Assembly: GCF_000223375.1 (NCBI RefSeq) | Contig: NC_017384.1 | Coordinates: 248,001-312,000, forward strand | From: Ketogulonicigenium vulgare WSH-001 | GTDB taxonomy: Bacteria > Pseudomonadota > Alphaproteobacteria > Rhodobacterales > Rhodobacteraceae | Direction of reading: 5' to 3' | DNA length: 64,000 bases | Shown: positions 1 to 10,623 of the stretch, in pieces | Numbering within the stretch: the stretch's first letter is position 1 | How the letters are laid out: every line of letters begins with the position of its first letter | The notes under the pieces: model-generated | What the model saw: only the letters and a program-made list of their open reading frames with translations | Told to the model about the DNA's origin: nothing | Databases searched by the model: none | Made by a program: the position numbers and the translations under genes

Positions 1-1
1 G

Positions 2-2302
2 ATCGGCGGCCTGTTGGCGATGCTGATCCGCGCCCAACTGGCAACGCAGGGCGGGGCCTTTTTGGATGCGGCGCATTTCAATCAGATTTTCACCATGCAT
101 GGCAGTCTGATGATGTTCCTGTTCGCCATTCCAATGTTGGAAGGTTTGGCGATGTTTTTGCTGCCGAAAATGCTGGGATCGCGGGATCTGGCCTTCCCGC
201 GCCTGTCGGCACTGGGCTGGTGGTGCTATGTTTTGGGCGGGCTGATCCTGTTGGCGGCGCTGCTGGGCGGGGTCGCGCCCGATGGCGGCTGGTTCATGTA
301 CACGCCACTATCCTCGCGCGCCTATTCTCCGGGGATCAACGCGGATGTCTGGCTGCTGGGCATCACCTTTGTCGAGGTTTCGGCCATCGCCGCTGCGGTC
401 GAGATCACCGTCACCATCTTGCGGATGCGCGCGCCCGGCATGGCACTGACCAAGATGCCGCTGTTTGCCTGGTATATGCTGGGGACGGCGGCGATGATGC
501 TGGTGGGCTTTCCGCCGCTGATCCTCGGCTCGGTGCTGCTGGAGCTCGAGCGCGCCTTTGACTGGCCGTTTTTCGATGTCGCGCGGGGCGGCGATCCGCT
601 GCTGTGGCAGCATCTGTTCTGGCTGTTTGGCCACCCCGAGGTCTATATCATTTTCCTTCCTGCCGCAGGTGCCATCTCGACCATTATCCCGGTGATGAGC
701 CGCGTGCCGATCATGGGGTATGGCGCGATCGTGGCGGCGATCCTTGGCCTTGTGTTCCTGTCGTTCGGCCTGTGGGTGCATCACATGTTCACGGTCGGCA
801 TCCCGCATCTGGCGCTGGCGTTCTTTTCCAGTGCTTCGGCGCTGGTCGCGGTGCCGACGGCGGTGCAGATTTTCGCCTGGATCGGCACGATGTGGCGGGG
901 CAAGCCGCAGATGCGGCTGCCGATGCTGTATCTGATGGGGTTCTTTTCGACCTTTGTCATGGGGGGCCTGACGGGTGTGATGCTGGCCATCGTGCCGTTC
1001 AACTGGCAGGTCCACGACACGGCCTTTGTCACGGCGCATCTGCATTACGTGCTGATCGGCGGCTTTGTCTTTCCGATGCTGGCGGCGGTCAGTTATTGGA
1101 TGCCGCTGATCACCGGCAAGTTGCAGATCAAAAGCCTTGGCCAGACGGCGTTCGTGCTGATTTTTATCGGCTTTCACGGCACGTTTTTCCTGATGCATCT
1201 GACGGGGCTGCTGGGCATGCCGCGCCGGATCGACATCTATCCGGATAATAGTGAATGGGTCTGGCTGAACCTGATCAGCTCGGTCTTTGGCTTTGTGATG
1301 GCGATGGGTTTTGCGCTGTTTGCCATCAGCCTTGCGCTGCAAGTGCTTTTCGGGACAAGGGCGCGGCGCGATCCATGGCAGGCGGAAACGCTGGAATGGG
1401 CCGCGCCGCTGCCCGCGCCCAGCTACAATTTTGCCTCGTTGCCTTTGCCGGGCCAGCAGGGCGCATTGCCACTTGCGCGGGGCGAGGGTTTGCTGCCCGG
1501 CGCCCCCCGGCCGCAGCGCGAGACTTTGGTCGTCGATAGCATCAGCGGCGCACCGCGTCATGTGGCGGTGCTGCCGGGGAATACGCTGCTGCCGCTGGTG
1601 ACGGCGGGTATGATTTGCGCATTCGTGCTGCTGATGCTGGCGGGTCTTTACGCGGTTGCGCCGTTGGCATTGGTCGGGTTGATCGTGGCGGCATGGCAAT
1701 GGCACCATCCGGCGCCGCTGCATGGCGCGCCCGAGGTCAAGGTCGGGCCGGAACTGTCACTGCCGCTGCATCCCTTTGTGGCCGATCCCCTTAGCCGCAC
1801 GGGTATGACCTGTCTGTTGATCGCAAACGGGTCGATCTTTGCCTGCTATCTGTTTGCGCTGGGCTTTCTATCGGTCATCGCGCCCGCTTGGCCTGCGCCT
1901 GAAAGTCAGGTGCCGCAGATCGCAATCCTGCCGGGACTGGTGATCGTCGCGGCGTTGGCGGCAGCGGCGGCTCTGGCCCGCATACCGCAAGGCGCGGGCG
2001 CCATGGCGGCTCTCGCACTGCTGGGGGTGGCGGCGCTGGCGCTGGTCGTGATGGTGCCGCTGCTGGATGATCCGCGCCTGCATGCCCGCGATGCCCTGCG
2101 CGCGGCGGCGATGGGCTATGTCGCGCTGCATGTGATCGTGGGCGCGGTGCTGAGCGCGCTATGTCTGGTGCAGCGGAGGGATGGACGGATCTCGGCGCTG
2201 ACGTCGGGCGCGACCGCACATTGGCGGATGTGGCTGGATTTCAGCGCAGTGACGGCGGGCATTGTGCTGGCCCTCATCAGCCTGCAGCAGGTGCTGGCAT
2301 GA
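2..2302 (+). CDS. ctaD: Cytochrome c oxidase subunit I fused to a subunit III-like domain (5' partial)
   Basis: This is the catalytic subunit of an aa3-type haem-copper oxidase, an inner-membrane proton pump reducing O2 at the end of respiration. The frame is open from base 2, so the N-terminus lies outside the window; the ATG at 20 and TTG at 14 are internal. Visible motifs are the haem His in FTMHGS, HPEVY with the Cu-B His-Tyr pair, VHHMFTVG, and the distal haem ligands in AHLHYVLIGG. After about residue 470 come a Pro-rich linker and roughly 300 further residues with several membrane segments. Their end (ALHVIVGAVLSAL, then WRMWLDFSAV) resembles subunit III, so I read a I+III fusion. The next gene overlaps its stop by 4 bases (ATGA). 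Family call firm; the subunit III assignment is inference. Confidence 0.9.
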   Translation: MGGLLAMLIRAQLATQGGAFLDAAHFNQIFTMHGSLMMFLFAIPMLEGLAMFLLPKMLGSRDLAFPRLSALGWWCYVLGGLILLAALLGGVAPDGGWFMYTPLSSRAYSPGINADVWLLGITFVEVSAIAAAVEITVTILRMRAPGMALTKMPLFAWYMLGTAAMMLVGFPPLILGSVLLELERAFDWPFFDVARGGDPLLWQHLFWLFGHPEVYIIFLPAAGAISTIIPVMSRVPIMGYGAIVAAILGLVFLSFGLWVHHMFTVGIPHLALAFFSSASALVAVPTAVQIFAWIGTMWRGKPQMRLPMLYLMGFFSTFVMGGLTGVMLAIVPFNWQVHDTAFVTAHLHYVLIGGFVFPMLAAVSYWMPLITGKLQIKSLGQTAFVLIFIGFHGTFFLMHLTGLLGMPRRIDIYPDNSEWVWLNLISSVFGFVMAMGFALFAISLALQVLFGTRARRDPWQAETLEWAAPLPAPSYNFASLPLPGQQGALPLARGEGLLPGAPRPQRETLVVDSISGAPRHVAVLPGNTLLPLVTAGMICAFVLLMLAGLYAVAPLALVGLIVAAWQWHHPAPLHGAPEVKVGPELSLPLHPFVADPLSRTGMTCLLIANGSIFACYLFALGFLSVIAPAWPAPESQVPQIAILPGLVIVAALAAAAALARIPQGAGAMAALALLGVAALALVVMVPLLDDPRLHARDALRAAAMGYVALHVIVGAVLSALCLVQRRDGRISALTSGATAHWRMWLDFSAVTAGIVLALISLQQVLA

Positions 2303-2601
2303 GCTGGCCGCTGCGCGCCCTTGCCGGCCCGACATTATGGGCGGCAGCATTTGCCGTGATCTATGCAGTGCACGGGGCCGCCTGCGCACAAGGATGGGAG
2401 GCGCGGCCCGCGCTGATCGGGCTGTGGCTGATCGCTTTGGCCTTGGGCGTCGTTCTGGTTTTGCGCGCGCCGCCGGGCGGGGCATTGCCGGATATGTTGG
2501 TGCGGGCGGGGGCGTGGATCGGCGTGGCCTCGGTGCTGCTGACGCTGTTTCCCGTGCTTGGCCTGACCACCTGCACCGATATTCCACTGACACTGCCATG
2601 A
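2299..2601 (+). CDS. Small membrane protein behind the cytochrome oxidase
   Basis: This is a 100-residue protein starting at the ATG that overlaps the oxidase stop, so it is translationally coupled to it. It has about three hydrophobic segments: near residues 10-27, 36-55 and 70-90. I do not recognise a named family. Its position as the last gene of the oxidase operon suggests an accessory or assembly role, which is inference from context alone. It ends just before a strong bidirectional terminator. Confidence 0.7.
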   Translation: MSWPLRALAGPTLWAAAFAVIYAVHGAACAQGWEARPALIGLWLIALALGVVLVLRAPPGGALPDMLVRAGAWIGVASVLLTLFPVLGLTTCTDIPLTLP

Positions 2602-2634
2602 AAAAGCCCCGATGTTTGAGCATCGGGGCTTTGT
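2601..2634. terminator. Bidirectional rho-independent terminator
   Basis: A perfect 10-bp stem (arms 2605-2614 and 2621-2630, AGCCCCGATG/CATCGGGGCT) has a 6-base loop. It is flanked by five A on the left and a T-rich stretch on the right. It lies between two convergent genes and can end both. Confidence 0.85.
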
Positions 2635-2636
2635 CG

Positions 2637-2897
2637 TTATTGGCCTGTCTGCGGCGAGACCGGACTGACCGGATCAGGCTGCGGCGCGGCATCGGGCAAT
2701 GCGCCGGGCGGGGTTGTCTGCGTCGCCTCGGGCACGGGGGCCTCGCCGGGGGTGGCGACGGGTTCGGGGTCGACCGATTCACGCACGACCCACCAAATCA
2801 CCAGACCAAAGGCGAAAACCAGCGCCAAGGTGATGGCCGTGATCGCGGGCCAATGCCTGCGCGATTGCTTTTTGACATTTGTATCGGGAGCGGACAT
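2637..2897 (-). CDS. Membrane-anchored Pro-rich small protein
   Basis: This is an 86-residue protein with a short basic N-terminus, one membrane segment near residues 20-39 (ending in VIWWVV), and a tail rich in Pro, Ala, Glu and Thr, likely periplasmic. The ATG at 2897 was chosen because AGGAGGAT lies just upstream; a longer frame to 2975 has no such site. No family recognised. It is convergent with the oxidase operon and shares its terminator. Confidence 0.6.
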   Translation of the reverse strand: MSAPDTNVKKQSRRHWPAITAITLALVFAFGLVIWWVVRESVDPEPVATPGEAPVPEATQTTPPGALPDAAPQPDPVSPVSPQTGQ

Positions 2898-3027
2898 GAG
2901 ATCCTCCTTTTCCGCGTGTCTTACACAGCCAACGCACAGGCACCGCCTTTGTTCCCGCAACAGGTGCCAAAACAATACGGCTTTGGACGGAACGGTTTGA
3001 TGGATAAGAACGTTTTACCCACAAAGC

Positions 3028-3621
3028 ATGAGAGAGCGTATCTTGCCCCAGGTTCTGAATGCCGTCCTAGACCAGCTTGAAGACGCCAGCACATCCGAAA
3101 CGGTCACGATTGACGCGCTGGTCAAGACGATCGGCCCGCAGGCCTTTACGGCCCTGATGCTGGTCTTTGCCCTTGTGGCGATCTCGCCCGCCAGCGTGGT
3201 GCCGGGCGTCACATCTGCCGTTGGGCTGATCGAGGCGATGCTGGCCGCGCAAATGATCATGGGGCGTCCGCATCTGTGGTTGCCGGGGTTCATCGCGCAG
3301 CGGGGCGTTGCCGGCGCGCGCCTTGGCACGGCGGTGGGCTGGCTGCGCAAGCCGATCAGTTTTATCGACCGCATCTTACGTCCGCGCCTCAGCTTTATGA
3401 CGGAAAAGCCGTGGATTTTGCCCTGGTTGATTGTGGTATTCTGCCTTGGCCTCATCATGCCGTTTATGGAGCTGATTCCAACCAGCGGCACCATTATCGC
3501 CACCTTCATTGCCTTGGTCGCGGCGGCAATGCTGACGCGCGATGGATTGTTGCTGGTACTGGCAGCAGGTGTCCTGGCGCTGATCGCCTGGGTCTTGCGG
3601 TGGTTCATCGGCATCTTTTAG
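3028..3621 (+). CDS. ExoD family exopolysaccharide synthesis protein
   Basis: This 197-residue protein matches the ExoD family, named for a Sinorhizobium meliloti gene affecting exopolysaccharide and alkaline tolerance. It has an N-terminal cytoplasmic part (residues 1-40), then membrane segments: VFALVAISPASVVPG near 45-62, a pair near 130-150 (PWLIVVFCLGLIMPFMEL) and a C-terminal pair. The central RPHLWLPG segment is also typical. The length is normal for the family. No clear ribosome site precedes the ATG. It stands alone between a divergent small gene and the hydrolase. The biochemical role of ExoD is not established. Confidence 0.8.
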   Translation: MRERILPQVLNAVLDQLEDASTSETVTIDALVKTIGPQAFTALMLVFALVAISPASVVPGVTSAVGLIEAMLAAQMIMGRPHLWLPGFIAQRGVAGARLGTAVGWLRKPISFIDRILRPRLSFMTEKPWILPWLIVVFCLGLIMPFMELIPTSGTIIATFIALVAAAMLTRDGLLLVLAAGVLALIAWVLRWFIGIF

Positions 3622-3702
3622 CACCGGCGGCCTGTTTGCGGGAACTTCGCACGCGCTGGGCAGTTTCTTCATACACGCAATGGCGGATATGGAGGATATG
3701 CG

Positions 3703-4506
3703 ATGGCTCACGTCAATATTCACACCCAGATCGCGGGAACAGGCCGTCCGGTTGTTCTGATCCACGGCTGGCCACTTTCGGGCGCGGCTTGGGAACATCA
3801 GGTGCAACCCTTGGTCGATGCCGGGTTCAAGGTCATAACCTATGACCGGCGGGGCTTTGGCCAGTCGGATAAACCGGACAACGGCTATGATTACGACACT
3901 TTGGCGCAAGACCTGCAGGATCTGATCCTGCGCGAGGATCTGCACGATGTGACCCTCGTCGGATTTTCGATGGGTGGCGGCGAAGTTGCACGTTACATCG
4001 CAAATCATGGTGAAGACCGGCTGCACAGCGTCGTCTTTGCGGCTGCCGTTCCACCCTATCTGATGCAGGGCGACGACAATCCTGAAGGCCCCCTGACACC
4101 CGAGGCAGCGACCAAAATGATGGACGACCTAAAGGCGGACCGCAGCGCGTTCTTTAACAGCTTTACCCGCGATTTCTTTAGCGCACATGATATTTTGCGC
4201 GTCAGCGAGGCCGAGCGCGACAAGGCCATCGCCCTTTGCCATCAATCCGACCAAGATGCGGCGCTGTCGTGCATGACATCTTTTGGCACGACCGACTTTA
4301 GGGATGATCTGCAAAAGATCAGCGTGCCGGTGCAGGTGATCCATGGCGATGCCGACGCCATCGTACCGTTCGAGGGTTCAGGCGCCCGCACCCATGCCGC
4401 AATCCCCGGGTCCGAGCTGACCATCATCAAGGGCGGCCCCCACGGATTGAATGTCAGCCATGCCGACGAATTCAACGCGGCATTGATCGCGTTCTTAAAG
4501 CGTTGA
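3703..4506 (+). CDS. Alpha/beta-fold hydrolase, non-haem chloroperoxidase/arylesterase type
   Basis: This is a 267-residue single-domain hydrolase. It shows the oxyanion-hole motif LIHGWPLS near residue 20, the nucleophile elbow GFSMGGGE near 90, the acid Asp in HGDADAIVPFE near 215-225 and the His in GGPHGLN near 247. This pattern matches cofactor-free haloperoxidases and arylesterases. The chloroperoxidase label usually reflects a perhydrolase side reaction, so the natural substrate cannot be read from sequence. A GGAGGATATGCG stretch precedes the ATG. It is the last core gene before the accessory island. Confidence 0.85.
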   Translation: MAHVNIHTQIAGTGRPVVLIHGWPLSGAAWEHQVQPLVDAGFKVITYDRRGFGQSDKPDNGYDYDTLAQDLQDLILREDLHDVTLVGFSMGGGEVARYIANHGEDRLHSVVFAAAVPPYLMQGDDNPEGPLTPEAATKMMDDLKADRSAFFNSFTRDFFSAHDILRVSEAERDKAIALCHQSDQDAALSCMTSFGTTDFRDDLQKISVPVQVIHGDADAIVPFEGSGARTHAAIPGSELTIIKGGPHGLNVSHADEFNAALIAFLKR

Positions 4507-4608
4507 GGCATCTGCGTTGATCATTTGGCGGAGCGGACGGGCCTAGGATCCAACCTTCTCCACGTTTCACCCTGGTGGCGATGACAGCTAAAATGGCGCT
4601 GCGGGATA

Positions 4609-5922
4609 TTGCTTCCGCGCGAAGCTGTATTGCGGAGAGTTCAAGAATTGTCGCCTTCACAGATACTTAGCCGTCGGGACCTCTACGACCTTGTCTGGAG
4701 CAAACCGATGACAGCGCTTGCACAGGAATTCGGGATATCGGATCGGGGGCTCGCGAAGGTCTGCAGTCGTCATCGTATTCCCGTACCGCCCCGGGGATAA
4801 TGGGCCAAGGTCGCAGCCGGAGAACAACCTAAAGTGCCGCCCTTCCTCGAATTGAGGGATCGAAGCCTCGATCGGGTACGCATCCGCGGGGCCACCTCAG
4901 CCCTTCCTGACAGTGTCGCCGAACTCGCCCGCAAGCGAAAGACTGAGCGGCAAGCCCGGGCTGCTACCATCAAGGCGACGCCAGAATCCCCAATGCCTCT
5001 GATGGAAAACCCACACGCCTCGGTGGCGAAAACGGTGAAGTTCCTTCGGACCAGGAAACCGGACAAGGAGGGCCTCCTCAGCGCCGCGGCGCCAGGCCTG
5101 TGTGGCGTGGTCGTCGGCGCTGCGTCCGCCGAACGTGCTTGCTTCTTTCTCGACGCGTTGGCGCGGGCGCTCGACGAGGTCGGGCTGAGCTTGACAGCGG
5201 ACGGAGAGAAGATGTCCGCCCAGAAGGGCGCGGACAAGATCAGTTTCACCCTGCTCGAACGAACGAGAAGGCTGAAATACGTACCGACCCCAGAAGAAAT
5301 CGCTCGGGAGGATAAGAGGAAAGAGAAACGGGCACGGTCCCTTCGGCGCAACGATTGGGACAGCATTTCCTTCGGCAGCAGTCCACCCTGGCCGGAATAT
5401 GTGAGTGCGTGGACCGGCGAACTCGTGTTCTCGATCGATGCGTGGGCGGATGGCCTGCGGAAGACGTGGGGTGACGGCAAGACGCAACGCGTGGAACGGA
5501 TGGTCCCCGAAATAGTCGCCGGCATAGAGCTCATTCTAGAGACCATTCGCGTGCGCCGCGAGGAGCGTGAGGAGCGCGAGAGGCAGTGGAAAATCCTGCA
5601 GCACCGGCGACAGCTCGCACAGGCCCGCCTCAAACGCGAGGAGACGCGACTCTCTCACCTCCGGCAGATCATTGAGCTGCGTCGGGAGGCCCGCGAAATC
5701 CGCGAATGGATCTCCGGCCTGCCGCAGGAAGCCAGCCTGTCCGGCGACTCGGATCTAGGCCGGATGCTGCAGTGGGTAGATTCACGGTTGGCCGAGCTTG
5801 ATCGTCAAACCGGACTGGATGCTGCTAAATCCTTTGCGGCCGAAGGCGATCTGTTCCCGGCAGTCGACGAGCTTGAAGATCCGCTTGGCGATCCCCCCGT
5901 CAGCTCTGGCTGGGGCTACTGA
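4609..5922 (+). pseudogene. Hypothetical island protein interrupted by an in-frame TAA
   Basis: One frame stays open from 4609 to 5922 except for TAA at 4798-4800. The N-terminal part carries a small helix-turn-helix-like segment (MTALAQEFGISDRGLAKVC). The part behind the stop is a 362-residue frame containing Glu/Arg-rich, probably coiled-coil helices near its residues 230-300. The stop sits inside PPRG-stop-WAKVAAGEQP. I recall related proteins with Tyr at that place (PPRGYWAKVA), so a single base change from TAT or TAC would explain it. The start is uncertain: TTG at 4648 with GGAGAG upstream is the best ribosome site. Function unknown. Confidence 0.6.
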
Positions 5923-6001
5923 GTGCTTCTCCGCGGCCCAAGCCTTTTATGTCCGCTGTTCGCTTGGATCGAGATTGATGCTGCAAGAAGAAGCATTTCC
6001 A

Positions 6002-6071
6002 TTGCCAGATCATCATCCCCTGGCTAGCCTCACGACAACCCAGAAAATGGGCGCGCATAGTTACCATGCGC
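6002..6071 (+). promoter_or_regulatory. Candidate promoter and operator of the defence-like operon
   Basis: TTGCCA at 6002-6007 and TAGCCT at 6025-6030 are spaced by 17 bases, a plausible housekeeping-type promoter. Downstream, GCGCAT (6053-6058) and ATGCGC (6066-6071) form an inverted repeat with a 7-base centre, 22 bases before the WYL gene start. WYL repressors of defence loci bind inverted repeats near their own start, so this is a reasonable operator. Inference. Confidence 0.35.
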
Positions 6072-6093
6072 ATCAGGGGGCTGGGAGGCTACG

Positions 6094-6935
6094 GTGGACA
6101 ACGAGAGGTCCGAACTTCGCTGGGGGGTCGAGCAGCGTCTCGAGTTCATAGAGTTCCGCCTGTTCTGGGAGGGACATGTGAACCGCAGCGACCTGATGGA
6201 CCAGTTCGGGGTCTCGGTAAACCAGGCGTCCACCGACCTGAACCGCTACATCGGCTTCGCACCCGACAACATGGTCTACGACAAGAGCGCGCGGACCTAC
6301 GTCCGTGGCCCGGCGTTCAAGTCTCGGTTCCTCCAACCCGACGCCAGCCGCTACCTCGCCCAGCTTCGGTCGGTGGCGGACGGGATCGTCGACCGCGAGG
6401 ATTCATGGATTGCCGATCTCCCGCCCTTTGCATCCGCGCCGACGCCTGTGCGCGGTGTCAATCCGGTGACACTTCGGTCGGTGGTGGGCGCCATACGCCG
6501 GTCCGAGGCGATCGAGGTGAAGTACCAGTCCCTGTCCAGTCCGGAGCCGCGCTGGCGCTGGATCGCTCCGCACGCCATCGGGTTCGACGGTTTCCGCTGG
6601 CACACGCGCGCATTCTGCCTGACCGACGAAGCCTTCAAGGACTTCCTGCTCTCGCGAATGCTCGAGATTCGAGAATGTCGGGAAAGCGATGTGTCCGCGA
6701 AGGACGACCGCGACTGGAATACTGAAGCCACACTGGAAATCGGGCCCACCCGCCCTTTCCGAAACCCAGGCCAAGGTCATCGCGCTCGACTACGGGATGC
6801 GTGGGGGCAAGGCGAAGATCAAGGTCCGGCGCGCGCTGCTGTACTACGCGCTCAGGCGTCTCGGGCTTGATACTGATCCCGGCGCGAGGAGGCCGCAGGA
6901 CCAGCAGATCGTGCTTCTCAACAGGGAGGTCATTC

Positions 6936-6952
<17 letters not shown>
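6094..6952 (+). pseudogene. WYL-domain transcriptional regulator with a frameshift
   Basis: The start is GTG at 6094, chosen for GGGAGG upstream. The N-terminus is a winged-helix DNA-binding part (RLEFIEFRLFWEGHVNR, then VNQASTDLNRYI). The WYL-like core begins near residue 140 (AIEVKYQSLSS) and runs to ARAFC and LSRMLEI. After EIGP (codons to about 6747) this frame turns into unrelated sequence. The natural continuation (ALSETQAKVIALDYGM to LLNREVI) is in the next frame and ends at 6952. The slip lies in a G/C run near 6742-6755. Intact members have about 285 residues, matching the joined length. The tail overlaps the start of the sigma gene. Related WYL proteins (CapW, BrxR) repress defence operons. 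A broken copy could leave this one unrepressed; a base-calling error is the alternative. Confidence 0.75.
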
Positions 6953-9116
<2,164 letters not shown>

Positions 9117-9120
9117 TGAC

Positions 9121-10623
9121 ATGGGTGTAAGGAATGCTCCTCCTCATGCCGGTTCGATGCTCGAGTCCCTGCGCGGGCTTGGCTATGCTCCTCCCACCGC
9201 CATTGCAGATCTGATCGATAACTCCATCGCGGCGAACGCGGGTGAAGTCGGTGTTCATCTCGAATGGGCCGGTCCAGAGAGCTGGGTAAGGATCGTTGAT
9301 GACGGCGACGGCATGGACGACGCGGCTCTGGAGGCCGGCATGCGGCTTGGCGCACGCGATCCGAGGGCTGAACGCGCCGCCACAGACCTTGGGCGCTTCG
9401 GGCTGGGACTGAAGACAGCCAGTTTCTCCCAGGCTCGCCGTCTGACCGTCGCCAGTCGGCAGAAAGGTGGACCGGTCGTTTGCCTGCGCTGGGACCTCGA
9501 TCTCATCGGTCAGGAGCCGGGCGCCGAATGGCCACTCTTCGAGGGGCCGGCGCCGGGCTCAGAGCATCTGCTTGCGCCGCTGGACCAGATGGCCCACGGC
9601 ACCGTCGTCCTGTGGGAGAAGCTGGACCGTATCGTGACCGATGGCTTCGCGGCCACCGACATGATCGAGCTCGCGGATCGCGTCGAGGCGCATCTTGCGA
9701 TGACCTTTCATCGTCTTCTCGACGGCCAGCTGCCCATGCTTCGCCTTGCTCTCAATGGCAGAGGATTGAAGCCGTGGGATCCGTACCTGATGGGACATCC
9801 CGGCAAGGCACTCGAAAGCCCCGAGTATCGGATCCTCCACACCACAGGTGTGACAGTGCAATGCCATGTCCTTCCACATCGCGACATGCTCAAGCCCACC
9901 GAACAGGAAGCCGCGGCGGGGCCCGGAGGATGGACGCAGCAGGAGGGTTTCTACGTCTACCGCAACAAGCGTCTCCTTCTCGCCGGGGGCTGGCTGGGCC
10001 TCGGCGACGGCGGCAAGCCATGGCCTCGCGATGAAGCCCACAGGCTTGCCCGCATCCGGCTCGACATACCGAACAGCGCGGACGCCGAGTGGAAGATCAA
10101 TGTTCTGAAGTCGACGGCCAGTCCGCCGGTAAGACTGCGATCTCAGCTTCACCGTCTGGCATCGGAAGCTCGTGACACAGCGAGACGGGTTTTCGCCCAC
10201 CGGGGTCACATCACCCCAGTTTCAGGCACGCGCTCGAACGCTGTAGCCGAGGCCTGGCAAGTGCGGCGTTCGGCACAAGGGACGTCCTACCGGATTGCCC
10301 GTGACCATGACCTCGTCGCCTCGGTCCTGAATCGCGCCGGCTCGCTCAAGCCCGACATCCTCGCTCTTCTGAGGCTGATTGAAGAGACAGTTCCCGTGCA
10401 GCGCATCTGGCTGGATACGGCGGAGGACAAGGAGACGCCGAGAACTGGTTTCGCCGGGGCGCCCGACAACGAAGTGATGGAGACGCTGTCCTCGATGTTT
10501 GAAGCACTAGTGAAGTTTCGCGGACTCAGCCCGACCGAGGCGCGCGAACGGCTTGGTCGTACGCCCCCATTCGACCGGCACCTCGATCTGGTTGCAGCCC
10601 TTGAAGTGAAAGACACGCAATGA
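9121..10623 (+). CDS. GHKL (Hsp90/MutL/MORC-type) ATPase, defence-associated
   Basis: This is a 500-residue protein whose N-terminal third is a GHKL ATP-binding domain. The N-box AIADLIDNSIAAN has Asn 34, DDGDGM lies at 60-65, and the glycine-rich lid is GRFGLGLKTAS at 91-101. A MutL/MORC-like second domain follows, containing GFYVYRNKRLLLAGG near 275-290. These ATPases work as ATP-driven dimerising clamps. MORC/MutL-like members were predicted by Iyer, Abhiman and Aravind (2008) to be parts of restriction-type systems with Z1 proteins, methylases and nucleases, which is the context here. Its stop overlaps the Z1 start (ATGA). A partner or sensor role is likely; the substrate is unknown. Confidence 0.85.
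   Translation: MGVRNAPPHAGSMLESLRGLGYAPPTAIADLIDNSIAANAGEVGVHLEWAGPESWVRIVDDGDGMDDAALEAGMRLGARDPRAERAATDLGRFGLGLKTASFSQARRLTVASRQKGGPVVCLRWDLDLIGQEPGAEWPLFEGPAPGSEHLLAPLDQMAHGTVVLWEKLDRIVTDGFAATDMIELADRVEAHLAMTFHRLLDGQLPMLRLALNGRGLKPWDPYLMGHPGKALESPEYRILHTTGVTVQCHVLPHRDMLKPTEQEAAAGPGGWTQQEGFYVYRNKRLLLAGGWLGLGDGGKPWPRDEAHRLARIRLDIPNSADAEWKINVLKSTASPPVRLRSQLHRLASEARDTARRVFAHRGHITPVSGTRSNAVAEAWQVRRSAQGTSYRIARDHDLVASVLNRAGSLKPDILALLRLIEETVPVQRIWLDTAEDKETPRTGFAGAPDNEVMETLSSMFEALVKFRGLSPTEARERLGRTPPFDRHLDLVAALEVKDTQ

Noticed and set aside
308..1723. 471-codon minus-strand frame opposite the oxidase gene
   Set aside because: It is the antisense of a clear membrane protein gene, rich in Arg, His and Gln, with no ribosome site or family; a composition artefact.
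9121..10623. Reading the ATPase as housekeeping MutL or Hsp90
   Set aside because: It has only the GHKL core in common; length, second domain and operon context fit the defence-associated group.
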